Origin: Oxytricha trifallax
Lineage: Eukaryota; Ciliophora; Spirotrichea; Sporadotrichida; Oxytrichidae
Direction: 5' to 3'
Length of the DNA stretch: 64,000 nt
Assembly (NCBI GenBank): GCA_000711775.1
Contig: ARYC01000293.1
Location: 1 to 64,000 of the forward strand
Within the stretch, counting starts at the first letter, position 1, and the number at the start of each line of letters is the position of its first letter. Both the position numbers and the translations under genes were made by a program. Below are positions 47,960 through 58,739 of the stretch, in pieces. The notes under the pieces are model-generated. The model was not told where the DNA came from. It made no database searches and saw only the letters and a program-made list of their open reading frames with translations.

Positions 47960-49830
47960 TAAAAATTCATTTGATATTTCAGAAGAAAATAAATGCAATA
48001 TTTGGGATTAGAAAATTTATTAAATGGAGTTATCAAAAGTAGCAGAAAGCCTCAACTCTCTAAAATTTAATATATTAATTGAATACATTAAAACATGAAA
48101 ATAAATTGAATTATAAATAATAAATAGGTGGATATATTTTGGAACACATAAAAAACAGATTATTAAATAAATTATTGTAGAAATACATTTCAATTTGGAA
48201 AATAAGTTATAATTAAATTAGTAGTAATTAAAAATCAAGGCAGTTATAGTTGGCCAATTTAAAAGATCTAGGGTTCATTCGATAGAGAATTCAAAATTAG
48301 CTGGACTTTATTATTAGTGGTACTATTTTATCGCATCCCTGTAGCGAGATAACTCGACTTTAATGTGAAGGTAAAATTTAATGAATTTAGAGATGTTTAA
48401 TTAAAGTCAAGTTATCTCGCTACAGGGATGCGATAAAATAGTACCGCCAATAATAAAGTCCAGCTAATTTTGAATTCTCTATCGAATGAACCCTAGATCT
48501 TTTAAATTGGCCAACTTTAACTGCCTTGATTTTTAATTACTACTAATTTAATTATAACTTATTTTCCAAATTGAAATGCATTTCTACAATATTCTTCCTC
48601 CTAGTGATATATTTATAGCTTAAGATAATTCTTTTAATAAATATATTTAATTCTGTAAATTTAACCCTCCAATAGTAAGATGAGTTACTTGACCAAGAAT
48701 GATATATCTTTGGACCATCTTTAGTAAATTTAAATCAGTATGAAAAAGTTATTGATAAACTATCAAATTAAGATTATCAATTTAATTTTTTCAAGCTTAT
48801 ACTTTTTTTTATTTATTACATAATTAATTCAGCATTTTGTAACTAAATAAAAATGAATTTTTTGGCTTTTTTTTTATTTTTTATTTTAAAAAAGGTTCCA
48901 GTACTACTTCTAAATTAGCAAATTACTTTACTTATTATAATATATTTTAACTTTCATACAAATGAATTGATACTGAAACTGTAATTTTAATATTCATTAA
49001 TTATGAGTTTAAAATAACTAACTATAAAAATAATACTTAAATATGATACTTATTAATATATCATAAAATTACTTAAATGTTTAATTTATTCCTTAATTAT
49101 TTTTTTTAGATTAAATACCTCTTTTATAAGAAAAAATTCTATAATATGTATTTACAATAATAGCTCTAAATTAATTCTTTACTTTTTATTATAATTTTGA
49201 GATTATTTTAATTTGAATTTGCTTAACTTCTCACTTTTAAATTTTACAAATATTTATAATTATAAAAATAATTTATAAATGAAGTAATCTCTTTCAATAA
49301 TTGAGAATTTCATCTAAAACAAATTCCTCAAAAAAACCTCATATCATCTGCGACTTTGCTTACTTCTTTTATGATTTTTTTCTTTTCTATCTTTTTATTT
49401 GGATTTAGTTTTCAGGATTATATTCTGAAAAATCTAGAGAGCTTAATGGGATTTTACATGGTATAACACATCTAAGAAAAGAAGAATAAACTCAGTTATA
49501 TAAGTAAAAATATACGAGATAATAGGGAAGTATGTGCTTACGACTGCATGAAGGTGTGCATTCAAAAATCTATGACAAACCGACTTGAGACATAGTTACT
49601 GATAGTGAATATGTTAGAATTATCCTACTGAATTGATTTCAAATATCCAGAATTGAATTCAATGTTAAAAACAAACTAACTATTCTGAGAAATCTTGTAT
49701 ATCGTAGTTTTAGCTGAAATCTAAATTTTCCTGCTACTAAGGAACATGGTCAAGAAACTCAGATAAATCCTAATTGTTAGAAATTTGAATAGCTTGAATA
49801 ATTCCTTCTTTTTTTTAAAAACGTGCTGTG
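47960..49830 (+). CDS. Plus-strand gene with a membrane segment, in blocks
   Basis: Blocks: QMELSKVAESLNSLKFNIL (about 48010-48075), MSYLTKNDISLDHLQQIQIS (from ATG 48680), and a long frame (about 49320-49630) with LLTSFMIFFFSIFLFGFSFQ (probable membrane helix), DYILKNLESLMGFYMVQHIQ and DNREVCAYDCMKVCIQKSMT ending LELSY before a TGA. A further block (about 49725-49800) reads FPATKEHGQETQINPNCQKF. The first two blocks flank family A copy 3. The last lies upstream of family B copy 2. Minus-strand frames near the MITE are also open, so only the 49320-49630 block is firm. Family unknown. Confidence 0.45.
48175..48589. mobile_element. Family A palindromic MITE, copy 3
   Basis: 415 bp, the best-preserved copy. 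Ends TTGTAGAAATACATTTCAAT and the inverse of TTGTAGAAATGCATTTCAAT, flanked by TA at 48173-48174 and 48590-48591. Arms of about 195 bp are almost perfectly complementary and share TTCGATAGAGAATTCAAAAT and ATCGCATCCC with copy 1. Arm identity suggests recent insertion or conversion between arms. Non-coding. Confidence 0.85.
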
Positions 49831-49882
49831 TTAGGTTTATTCAAATTTTTTGTAGAATTAAAGGAGTTGTAGTTACATATTT

Positions 49883-50514
49883 GGGTAATGGCCCCCAGGG
49901 CGGGGCAAGATAAAATTTTTGTCAAAATTTTTAAATTTCTTAAATTTCAATAAACCTTTCTAATTACTTGATAAACTCTTTATATGAGTTCCTAATGACC
50001 TTATAAATGGATCATGGACTCTTATATCCTTAAATCACTTTACTTTTAAGATGTAAACGTAAATTTAAAATGAAAAAATATAAACAAATATCAATATTTA
50101 ACATTTTAATTATTCCATAACAAAAATAATTTTCCAGATTTATTCGTTCATCATCCTAGCCACATTAATTTTATAAATAGGTAAACTTTATGACCTTTAT
50201 AATAAAAAACTAATATAAAAATAAATCAAATAGTAAACATATTTGATGAACGAATAAATCTGGAAAATTATTTTTATTATGGAATAATTAAAATGTTAAA
50301 TATTGATATTTGTTTATATTTTTTCATTTTAAATTTACGTTTACATCTTAAAAGTAAAGTGATTTAAGGATATAAGAGTCCATGATCCATTTATAAGGTC
50401 ATTAGGAACTCATATAAAGAGTTTATCAAGTAATTAGAAAGGTTTATTGAAATTTAAGAAATTTAAAAATTTTGACAAAAATTTTATCTTGCCCCGCCCT
50501 GGGGGCCATTACCC
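49883..50514. mobile_element. Family B foldback element, copy 2
   Basis: 632 bp, identical in length to copy 1, with the same GGGTAATGGCCCCCAGGGCG ends. Exact 8-bp duplication ACATATTT at 49875-49882 and 50515-50522. The arms pair almost completely (for example GATGAACGAATAAATCTGGA near the centre pairs with its inverse). Sequence drift from copy 1 is matched on both arms of each copy, so each hairpin is kept internally identical. Non-coding. Confidence 0.9.
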
Positions 50515-50689
50515 ACATATTTTAATTTATAAAAAAATTCTTTTAGTATCTTAATTCAAAGCATATTTTAGTATATATTTTAATAATTTTACATAGCACT
50601 TTATTTATAAAATATTTGCATAATAGCAATTTAATTTCAATTTTGTAGTTTAAGACGTTATTATTCACAAATTATGAGAAATTTTATTA

Positions 50690-52075
50690 CTGATACATCT
50701 TATACAAATTCTTATTATTTCCTTCTCCTTAATTTGTTGATGTTTTCTCTTATAAGTTATAACTATTGCTAGTGCAATCTAGATCATAAGTGTTTGAGCA
50801 ACTTATGTCCAATTTTTTTAATTCAGATCTATTGGAGTCTTTTTATTCTGTTAAGATTATTAAATTAATAGTTAAAATATTAACATTCAAGATATACTTA
50901 TGTGCTTTATTGTTTTTTCGAAGTTTAATTTTATAGTAAAGCTTAATTATCGACAGTTTTAATTCGTAAAAACTTGAGATCATCATAACAGATATATTTA
51001 CTAGCATTTAAATAGCCAATACAAAGCATGCAGACCAACCTGCATCATACTATATGTCCAAGTCTGTTATATAATCTGAAAATAGGAAGAAATGATAAAC
51101 AACTCCAAGAATGCAAATCTCATTAAATTATTGATATATATATTTAATTATTGTGTTCATTAAAAGCCTCCATTTTGTTTAAGAGACTGCTTTCAAATGG
51201 TTTCATAATCATGACATACATTACGAATAAGAGGGATTGCATCATTAAAAATAATGAAGGAAGTTTTCTAACTCCCCTGAATCACTATATTCATCCAAAG
51301 GATAAGTTTCCTGTTTTTAAATAAAAAATATGTAATTTTATCAATTTGTAAAATCTAATTATCAACCATGAACAAACTTCACACCCAAACTTAAAATAAC
51401 TATTTTATCTTGACAGATATTTAATTTATTTTCATAAAAATCACTTTAATTATAAATTAAAACATTTGACTATTTTATAGATTATAATGTTGATGAGATA
51501 AGGGACAATTGTAAACTTTGTATATATTATATTATAAGGAAAAGAGATATTTAAAAACTGATATATAATTATCTTCAACAATAGTTGGCAAATCGAATAA
51601 ATATAAATTTTTGGGTAAGGAAACTCCTTCCCCGGAATAAGAAATGAGTAGTTGAATCTGAATCTTCAAAAAATACAGCCACTATTCCAAATGATAGTCT
51701 TCTCAATACAAACCAAACATTATAGATTACATTCATAAAGTGCTCAACTTAAAGTCCTTCATATAAGCTCCCATAGTATTTTTCCACTTTTTCATTCTAT
51801 AATTGTTTTAAGTAACTTTTTAGAATAATAAATATGAGAATTGGAAAGAATAATGTCGTGAAAAAGAAAGTAATTCCCATTAGACTTTGAATAACCTCTG
51901 TATATCCATCGAAATTCATCTATAAATCTATGAATCTAAATAATATTACTCTTTTAAAAGCAATAGCAGATACTATGAAAAACTCTAGAAATCCTTCCAA
52001 TATAAATCTTAAAACTCCATTAAAAAAGACTATCGATGCTAATTTCACATATATATTCATTAATCTATAACAATC
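50690..52075 (-). CDS. P2: membrane region and C-terminus
   Basis: Minus-strand blocks: KLASIVFFNGVLRFILEGFL (about 51930-52070); a 95-codon block (51630-51920) starting MNFDGYTEVIQSLMGITFFF and containing EKVEKYYGSLYEGLQVEHFM and YNVWFVLRRLSFGIVAVFFE; LFVMYVMIMKPFESSLLNKM (about 51160-51290); VVYHFFLFSDYITDLDIQYD with AGWSACFVLAIQ (about 51000-51120); and a C-terminal block TPIDLNQKNWTQVAQTLMIQ with KRKHQQIKEKE (about 50695-50830). Each membrane block has a P1 partner in the same order. At least five hydrophobic segments are present. The tail appears much shorter than that of P1. The function is unknown; the architecture is a long ectodomain plus multi-pass membrane anchor. Confidence 0.7.
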
Positions 52076-52312
52076 AGACCAAGTTAAACATTTACATTTT
52101 ATGACACTTCTTTATCGGATAAAAAATTAATGTTAGTATCAAAATGCTCAAAAATATCATGATGTAATAGTTTACTGATCCAAGATTCAATATTTTTATA
52201 TTATATAAATATCTATAATAGTTAATTTTAATTAGTTTTATGATATTTATTTTAATATGATGCTTTAGCTTGAGTAACGTTATAGAGTTAATTGTCTAAC
52301 AAATATATATTT

Positions 52313-52750
52313 GGGGGGGGGGAAGTTTCCTGCCCCAAAATTTTATATGCACCCAAGGGGGGAAGTTTCCTGCCCCCTTCGGAAGTTTCCTGCCCCATAC
52401 ATAAAAATATGTAATTTTATAATTTTCAAAGAATCTTTATCATCAATTATGATGTAGTTTTTTTAATTTTAGCTTCAAATATCATTTCTACCTTGATAAT
52501 GAATTTAAAATTTAATGAAAATTACATTTTTAATTATAAATAAAAAACACTTATTTTAACCTTGTTAATAATATATAATTTGATAAAGAATAATTTTTAT
52601 GTACCTTGAAAATTATATAATAATAAATGTTGAATAGTACATGATTATGGTAATTGAAATTTATTGTTTCTATTAAAATTATTTCAAAAAACATAAAATT
52701 TAATGTTGGGGCAGGAAACTACCTTTTGGGGCAGGAAACTTCCCCCCCCC
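52313..52750. mobile_element. Family D element, copy 3
   Basis: 438 bp with a run of ten G then GAAGTTTCCTGCCCC at the left and the inverse with nine C at the right. Exact 8-bp duplication ATATATTT (52305-52312, 52751-52758). The motif GGAAGTTTCCTGCCCC occurs three times at the left end and twice, inverted, at the right. The interior is AT-rich and non-coding. It lies between the membrane block and the next block of P2. Confidence 0.85.
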
Positions 52751-53299
52751 ATATATTTTTATGTTCAACATGATGTCCTCCCTAAATACTCCATCTAAAA
52801 AATAATCGTATCCACAAGATCTGAATCGATTTTATTCATGATAATCTTACTCATACATAAGAAGTGATAAAAAGATTTTTCAACTTAAATCATCTCCATT
52901 TCATGTAAAATAAAAAAGCATAAATAAAAATTTAAAAAATACTAAATTTTTCATTTAATATGTATCAATTTTATAATTAATTATTTAATAAGATTCTTTA
53001 TGGATTTACATATTTAAGCAAAATTTTAATGTCAATTTTAATATTTAATTTTGAATAGATTCACATTTCATGATATTATTCTTTTTAATTAAATAAGAAT
53101 ATTTTTTTATATCAATTACTCATGCATATTTTATTGTAAATTTAAAAAAGCTGATAAAAGTTGAAACATCTTTTTATATCTTGTTATTTATGTAATATAG
53201 ATGTTATGAAGGAAGTTTATTAAAACTTTTTGGATATAATTTTTCATATAAAATGGGGATTTAAGGGGGAGTTGGAACCTCGGGGAGATATTATATTGT

Positions 53300-54980
53300 T
53301 TGTATTAATTAGTTAAAAGATATCAATTTCATCAAATCTATCATTTAATGGTCCAGTATCCGCAAAATCAAACATTTTTTCAAGAGCTTCTTCACTTGGT
53401 ATCACATCAAAAGTTGATACAGAAATTATTTGATTGAATACAAAGTTCGTGTTTGACGGAAAGTATTATTTAAATTAATAATATAAGTTAACTTTAAACA
53501 ATGGCATGTGGAGTATAAAGCACATTGACCTTACTAATTATAGATAGAGTTTATGTAAAATAAATTAGAATATTAATTAAAATTTTAATATTAATTAAAA
53601 TATTCAGTTTTAATTCTTCAGAGATATTTAATATTTATTTAAAAATGGTAAATATGTTCTAAATTAAAATAAGAGTTAAAATTAATTTGACTAATTTCCC
53701 TAAAACTTACAAGCAAACTTAAGAATTCTTTGTCTTTATATATTATTAAAATAAAAATAAAAAATTTCTTTTCAATTTTAACATGGGATTTAAGTTAAAG
53801 AGCATTGATCATGCCCCATAAGTATTGCAAAGAAGTGGCACTAAATATTTAGTTTAAAGTTATCAATTTTACAGTAATAAGTTTAGTACAAAATTTCTAG
53901 ACCCCCAATAAAATATTATACTAATCGTTGAATTTTTTAAGAAATCTGCAATTTTTTTTCCAGCGCACCTTAAATCATGAAAAAAACCAAAGATTTTTGC
54001 CTTCGATATTAAGGTTCAGATTTTGTAAAAAATTCAACGATTTGGAAAATATTTTTTTGTCAGGCCTAAATTTCCAATCACTATTGTTGATACAGCATCT
54101 GAAGTTGGTTCAGCCATGTCTTGAACAGCCTTTGTTAAAGCTGAATATTTATTGATTTATATATTGGTATCTTACAATCGTCTCTAAGCTATTTAGAAAT
54201 GGTTTTTTCAATAAAAGTGTTTAGTTTTATTGGTTTATTAGATTTTTAACCAATAAAAAATCCATTCATTTTGAATTAAATCATAAACTTATCTGATGAC
54301 TACAAATTCAAATGTTAAATGGTTTTAATGCACTTACATCTTGAGATACTTAACCAGGGCTATCGAAATTTAATTAGATTTTCATATAGCTTTATGTAAA
54401 TTCTGAAACATACCATGAATAAGAACTTGATGAACCATAATCTTAATTTGAGGTAGAACTACTAGTACTGAACAAATATCGTTTTTTAGAAGAGTTTTAA
54501 GTTTATTTCAACTTTTATTTTACCCCGTTAATAGTTACAAGAATTACTGAATCTGTGAAATTAAGATAACTCTTAGGTATCACCATTTACGTTCCAAAAT
54601 TTATAGTAACTACACCATTTCTTTCTATTTTCTATATCTAAGGGTTGATGTCTCTATCATATGCATATTTATTAATCAATCGCTTATATTTAGCAGAGTT
54701 ATATGACAAATTACTACCTGGCATATAACTATCTGAGAAAATTCCACTATCATATTCAGATTCTGGCAGATTCTCAATATATTCAAAATATTATTAAAGT
54801 TCTTCTTAAGAAAAGTTTAACTCTTCAATAGTTGTTAAGTTTATAGATTGCTGTTCAAATGGAGGAATATAATCTGAGGACTCGTTTGATGTTTGATTTG
54901 GGTTATTAGTGGAATTTTGATTCGTTTAATTAGTTGTATTTTGAGATTATTAAGGATTTTCTATAACAGTTGGATCCTAT
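53300..54980 (-). CDS. P2: juxtamembrane and proximal ectodomain blocks
   Basis: Minus-strand blocks matching P1 in order: a long continuous block 54480-54980 with TSNESSDYIPPFEQQSINLT, TTIEELNFSQEELQQYFEYI and RNGVVTINFGTQMVIPKSYL (P1: GRVYVDFGRDIVIPQSFKN); SSYSWYVSEFTQSYMKIQLN with FDSPGQVSQDV (about 54310-54475); NGFFIGQKSNKPIKLNTFIE then KTISKQLRDD (about 54185-54290); TKAVQDMAEPTSDAVSTIVI (about 54055-54145); and FPSNTNFVFNQIISVSTF followed by PSEEALEKMFDFADTGPLND and RFDEIDIFQ (53310-53470). The Asn/Gln/Ser-rich stretch before the NFGTQ motif is the least conserved part. A hairpin (53923-54042) lies in the spacer. Confidence 0.7.
53923..54042. repeat. Hairpin with 26-bp arms
   Basis: AATCGTTGAATTTTTTAAGA(AATCTG) is mirrored at 54017-54042 by its near-exact inverse, around a 68-base centre that also contains CCTTAAATC. 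It lies in the spacer between two P2 blocks and overlaps the start of a coding block. It may be a short foldback element. No target duplication is evident. Confidence 0.6.
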
Positions 54981-55079
54981 ATATATATATATATATATAA
55001 TAATAAAGTATGCAATTAAATCCCTAATTACAGTGATTTTTAGAGTATAATAATTTTTAAGAGTTTACAATTAAGAATC

Positions 55080-56740
55080 TGTTATCGTTATTGCGATATA
55101 ATACTCTCCTGCTTAGCTGTTAGAAGAAGGGTATATAAATATTAAATTAGGTTGAAGTTAATTTGAGTTTGAGATGCTTGGTAAGAGACAAAATATTTAG
55201 AAAGTCCAAGATCTACAGTGATTTTATTCGTATTTCCATTTTCATTAACTGTATCTGGTAGCTTATAAAATAGTGGTGTATTGACATGAACTGTTTAGTC
55301 TTTAATTTCACTTTTAAAGTATGGAATTATCTTTTCTTCACTCATATCAATATTTTATAATTTTTATAATATTATATTAAGTATTATATAAATCTTATTT
55401 TCTAACAATAATATCAATATTTAATTATTTTATTATATTATTACAAATCTGGAAATTAAGGAAATATTTTTTTGTACAAAAAATTATGAATTAAATAACC
55501 AATTTTATATCTATAATTCATGAATAAGTTAAATATTATTTCTGAGTAATGCAATACATTTTGGATACCCCACAGATTTGGAATTAAAAAAAAAATCCCG
55601 CACAAACCTGGAATTTTTGCCTACCCCCCCACAGATTTATAGCAATAAAATATTCTTTGTAAATATTGTCTTCACAAATAATATTTTATTGCTACAAATC
55701 TGTGGGGGGGGTAGGCAAAAAATTCCAGGTTTGTGGGGGGGGGTATCTGAAATTTTTACATGAACTATTTTATTATATATTTTATCTAAATTTAGTTTTC
55801 TAAATAAACAATAAATTTATGTATTAAAACAAATTGTACAAGGCAAAAACTTTTAAAAGGAAATATCTTTATTTCCTTTATAATGATAAAATAATATAAA
55901 TATCAAGATTAAAAGTGAAATATTCAGATTAGCTCAATGTACTATCATAACCCTACACTTTTAATTTGTAAGTTCCTGCTATAGTGGCATTGATTGAGTA
56001 CACATTAAAATATTATCCTAATACTGCACTTGATGTAAACGTGACCCCATCTGGAAGGGAATATGTTAACGTTTCATCTCCATCATAAATGAGAGAAGCC
56101 GTATATATAAGTGAAGTACTTGAACAAGATTATTCAAAGGATGTAATTGGGATTTTATTAATTATTTTATAAATTATAAATTTCATAGATTTTCATTACT
56201 GAACTACCTATTATATAAGTTTGAGTAGAAATTGACGATGATTCAATGTAAGTAAACAAAATTATTTTATTCAAATATATATGAATAAAATTTTTTATTA
56301 TACACCAAAGCTTGAAATTGTCTAAGGCAGTAGTTGGTAAACTTAAAAGAAAATTAAAATAAGGAAAAAATAAAAATCTTTAAACCTGTAAATTATCATT
56401 TATTTATTTCAAAAAACTTTTATTAACAGAAATTTATCTATATTAAATTTGAAATAATAAAAAGATGAAGATAATATTTAAAAATAAATTTTTTCTTATA
56501 TTAAATAATTGTATGATAATATTAGTGATATTAAATAACTTTCAGTAGAAAAGTAAGTGCAATCAGAGTTTGAAATTAGTAATCTAGAAATTTGTACTGT
56601 ATTAGCTATTGCATTACAAACCACTTGGTACATACTATCTGATAGTGTTAATAAATTAGGGTTTTAAATTGTAAAAGTAGAAGCAGCTGTGGAAGTAGTT
56701 ACATCAAAACATGTTTAATCGGTTGACATTGACATTATAT
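55080..56740 (-). CDS. P2: CADG-like ectodomain repeats
   Basis: Minus-strand blocks: EEKIIPYFKSEIKDQTVHVN with LFYKLPDTVNENGNTNKITV and LGLSKYFVSYQAS (55160-55350), the partner of P1 YFNDNLSNQTVQVG; a long block at about 55930-56190 with SLIYTASLIYDGDETLTYSL, PDGVTFTSSAVLGQYF and NATIAGTYKLKVQGYDS, a classical cadherin/dystroglycan-like repeat; and 56540-56740 with MSMSTDQTCFDVTTSTAAST and LTLSDSMYQVVCNAIANTVQ. A short piece LPTTALDNFKLW lies near 56310-56345. The blocks imply a large extracellular protein. A hairpin (55564-55747) sits between the first two blocks. Confidence 0.65.
55564..55747. mobile_element. Small foldback element E
   Basis: Both ends begin GATACCCC and the arms share ACCTGGAATTTTTGCCTACC and CAGATTT.TAGCAATAAAAT in inverted orientation, around a loop near 55660. 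The left arm has an extra CACAGATTTGGAATT plus an A-run, so the arms are unequal. G/C runs resemble family D ends but the motifs differ. Single copy in the window; no clear target duplication beyond a possible TA. Confidence 0.65.
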
Positions 56741-56779
56741 ATTAAATAATAGAAAAATATAATAAACCTACAAAACTAT

Positions 56780-57494
56780 ATTAGTAGATTTATATAAGAT
56801 TCATTGGTAAATTATAGACTAATTTCGATAAAAAATTCATATTTAAACTTAAAATTGTATTAAAAATATCATTTTTTAAATAAATATGCAAAAAAATTAA
56901 AACGAGGGTCTATTTCAATATTTATAGAATGACAAAATATAAAAATCCCCCTATCACACACTTTAGTTCTTCTAAGAATTAAAAAATTATTGATATATTA
57001 TAACTTAGAAATAGGCTGATATTAAAAACTCAGCACTTTAAAAATTTATCATAGGTATTTTATGAAAATTTTATCTAAATTTTTTAAATTATTATGTAAT
57101 TAGAATGTTGTAATCTTATTCACATTTAATTATAAATGAATTTATATCCAAAGCATTAATGTTTTTATAAGGGAATAAAAAAGAGAAGTAAAGCAATATT
57201 CTTAAAATTTGTATATACGCAACTTCTTTTATTTTATTACTGATAAAATAAAAAAGTTGGACAAATAATATTAAGTTTATACTAGCCAAAAAAACTGCTT
57301 TTTATTAATCTAAAAAAAATTAATATGAATTTAAAATAATATTATAAAGTAAGTAAAAAATATATATTTAATTCATCTGCAGGAATCTAAAACGACTATG
57401 TAATTATAAATTGAAAATACTTATCTTCACTTTACTAAAATAGAAATTTATATTGAAAAAAGTATTTAAATGAAAGGTATTACGATAGAATTTT
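56780..57494. other. AT-rich spacer within P2
   Basis: AT-rich, with no convincing coding block; probably an IES or cluster of IESs between P2 blocks. Confidence 0.4.
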
Positions 57495-57875
57495 GGGGGA
57501 TGGAAAAATCTGCCCCAAAATGCTATAATTAACCAAGGGGAGAAGTTTCCATTCTCAAAAGTTAATTTTCCATTCAATTGGAAATATTCTGTCGCATACT
57601 TAAAATTTGTAATTTTATAAATAGCTCAAAATTTTTATCATCAATTATGATATAAATTATTCATATTTTAACGAGTAATTAAATTAAAACTTTCTATTTA
57701 TAATTTAAAATTAAAAAAATTTAAAACTTCATCATATAAAATCACTAATAAAAATCACCACGTGATTTTTTTTTGGTTTATAATGCATTATGTAAACCTT
57801 CATATAATAATAAATTAATTATATTGATATATAATTTTAGTATAACCCTTAGCAAAGGAACTTTCTGAAAATGTC
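57495..57875. mobile_element. Family D element, copy 4 (decayed)
   Basis: Left part GGGGGATGGAAAAATCTGCC followed by CCAAGGGGAGAAGTTTCC matches family D copy 3 position by position, and homology continues through TTTTATCATCAATTATGAT. The right end is only weakly recognisable near 57850-57875 (AAAGGAACTTTCTGAAAA). Older than copy 3; right boundary uncertain. Confidence 0.5.
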
Positions 57876-57879
57876 TTGA

Positions 57880-58735
57880 TTTATGATTAATAACTCAATT
57901 AATTAAGACTTCCAACAAATATAACAGCCGATGATGAAATGATTATTATATGAATAAAACATTTTTATATTTTATAATTTCTCAATATTAATAATGACAA
58001 ATATTTTATTTCGAAAGAATTAATTATTAACTTAATAAGATTCAGTATTTTTATTTACTTAAAATAAAAATACTTAATAATTTATAATTCTTAATTCTAA
58101 TCCTAACAATTTAAATAACTTATAATTATTTAACATAATCTATTTATTAATCTAATAATCAACACAAAAATCTTTTAAATATTAATTAGGTTTTGTTGAT
58201 TTGAAATCTAAGTTAATTAGATTTTAAGCGACACGAGCTTGAATCAGCTTATAATTCGTGTTTATATTATATTTTCACATTTTATAAATATGATTCAAAT
58301 GTCATATAAACTTGATTATTAAATTCAACCTCTATCTTAATTTTTTGTGTTATGTAAGAGTAAATATTTATTTTATAAATATTACAACAAATCAAATAGG
58401 GATTTGAAGTCAAGGAAGATGGCAATACTAGTAAACAGAAAGAAGGCCTGGTGCTTTAAAATCTGTAGAAAATTTAAAGAACGATATTTAATTCTACTAT
58501 AGGATTATAGATTAAGACCAAACATTATATTGAGATTTTTTAAAGCAGATTTGCTTCAAAAAATTTGTTTAAAATTATTTTTTAATTGTTCAGAATGCTA
58601 TACCTAATCACAATTTTTCATTTAATTTTTATTAAACTTAAAAGACTTTTCCTATTACCATAAATTGCACAAAAAAATAAGAAAAATCAATATGCTCTTA
58701 TTAAATCCATTTATATTATAAAGTTATTATGATTT
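57880..58735. other. AT-rich spacer within P2
   Basis: Mostly AT-rich. A GC-richer patch at 58400-58455 (AAGTCAAGGAAGATGGCAAT) could be a small coding block but gives no clear frame. Confidence 0.35.
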
Positions 58736-58739
58736 TAAA

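Noticed and set aside
54050-54155. Plus-strand ORF at 53928-54155
   Set aside because: Overlaps the hairpin and the minus-strand P2 block with TKAVQDMAEPTSD; no independent support.
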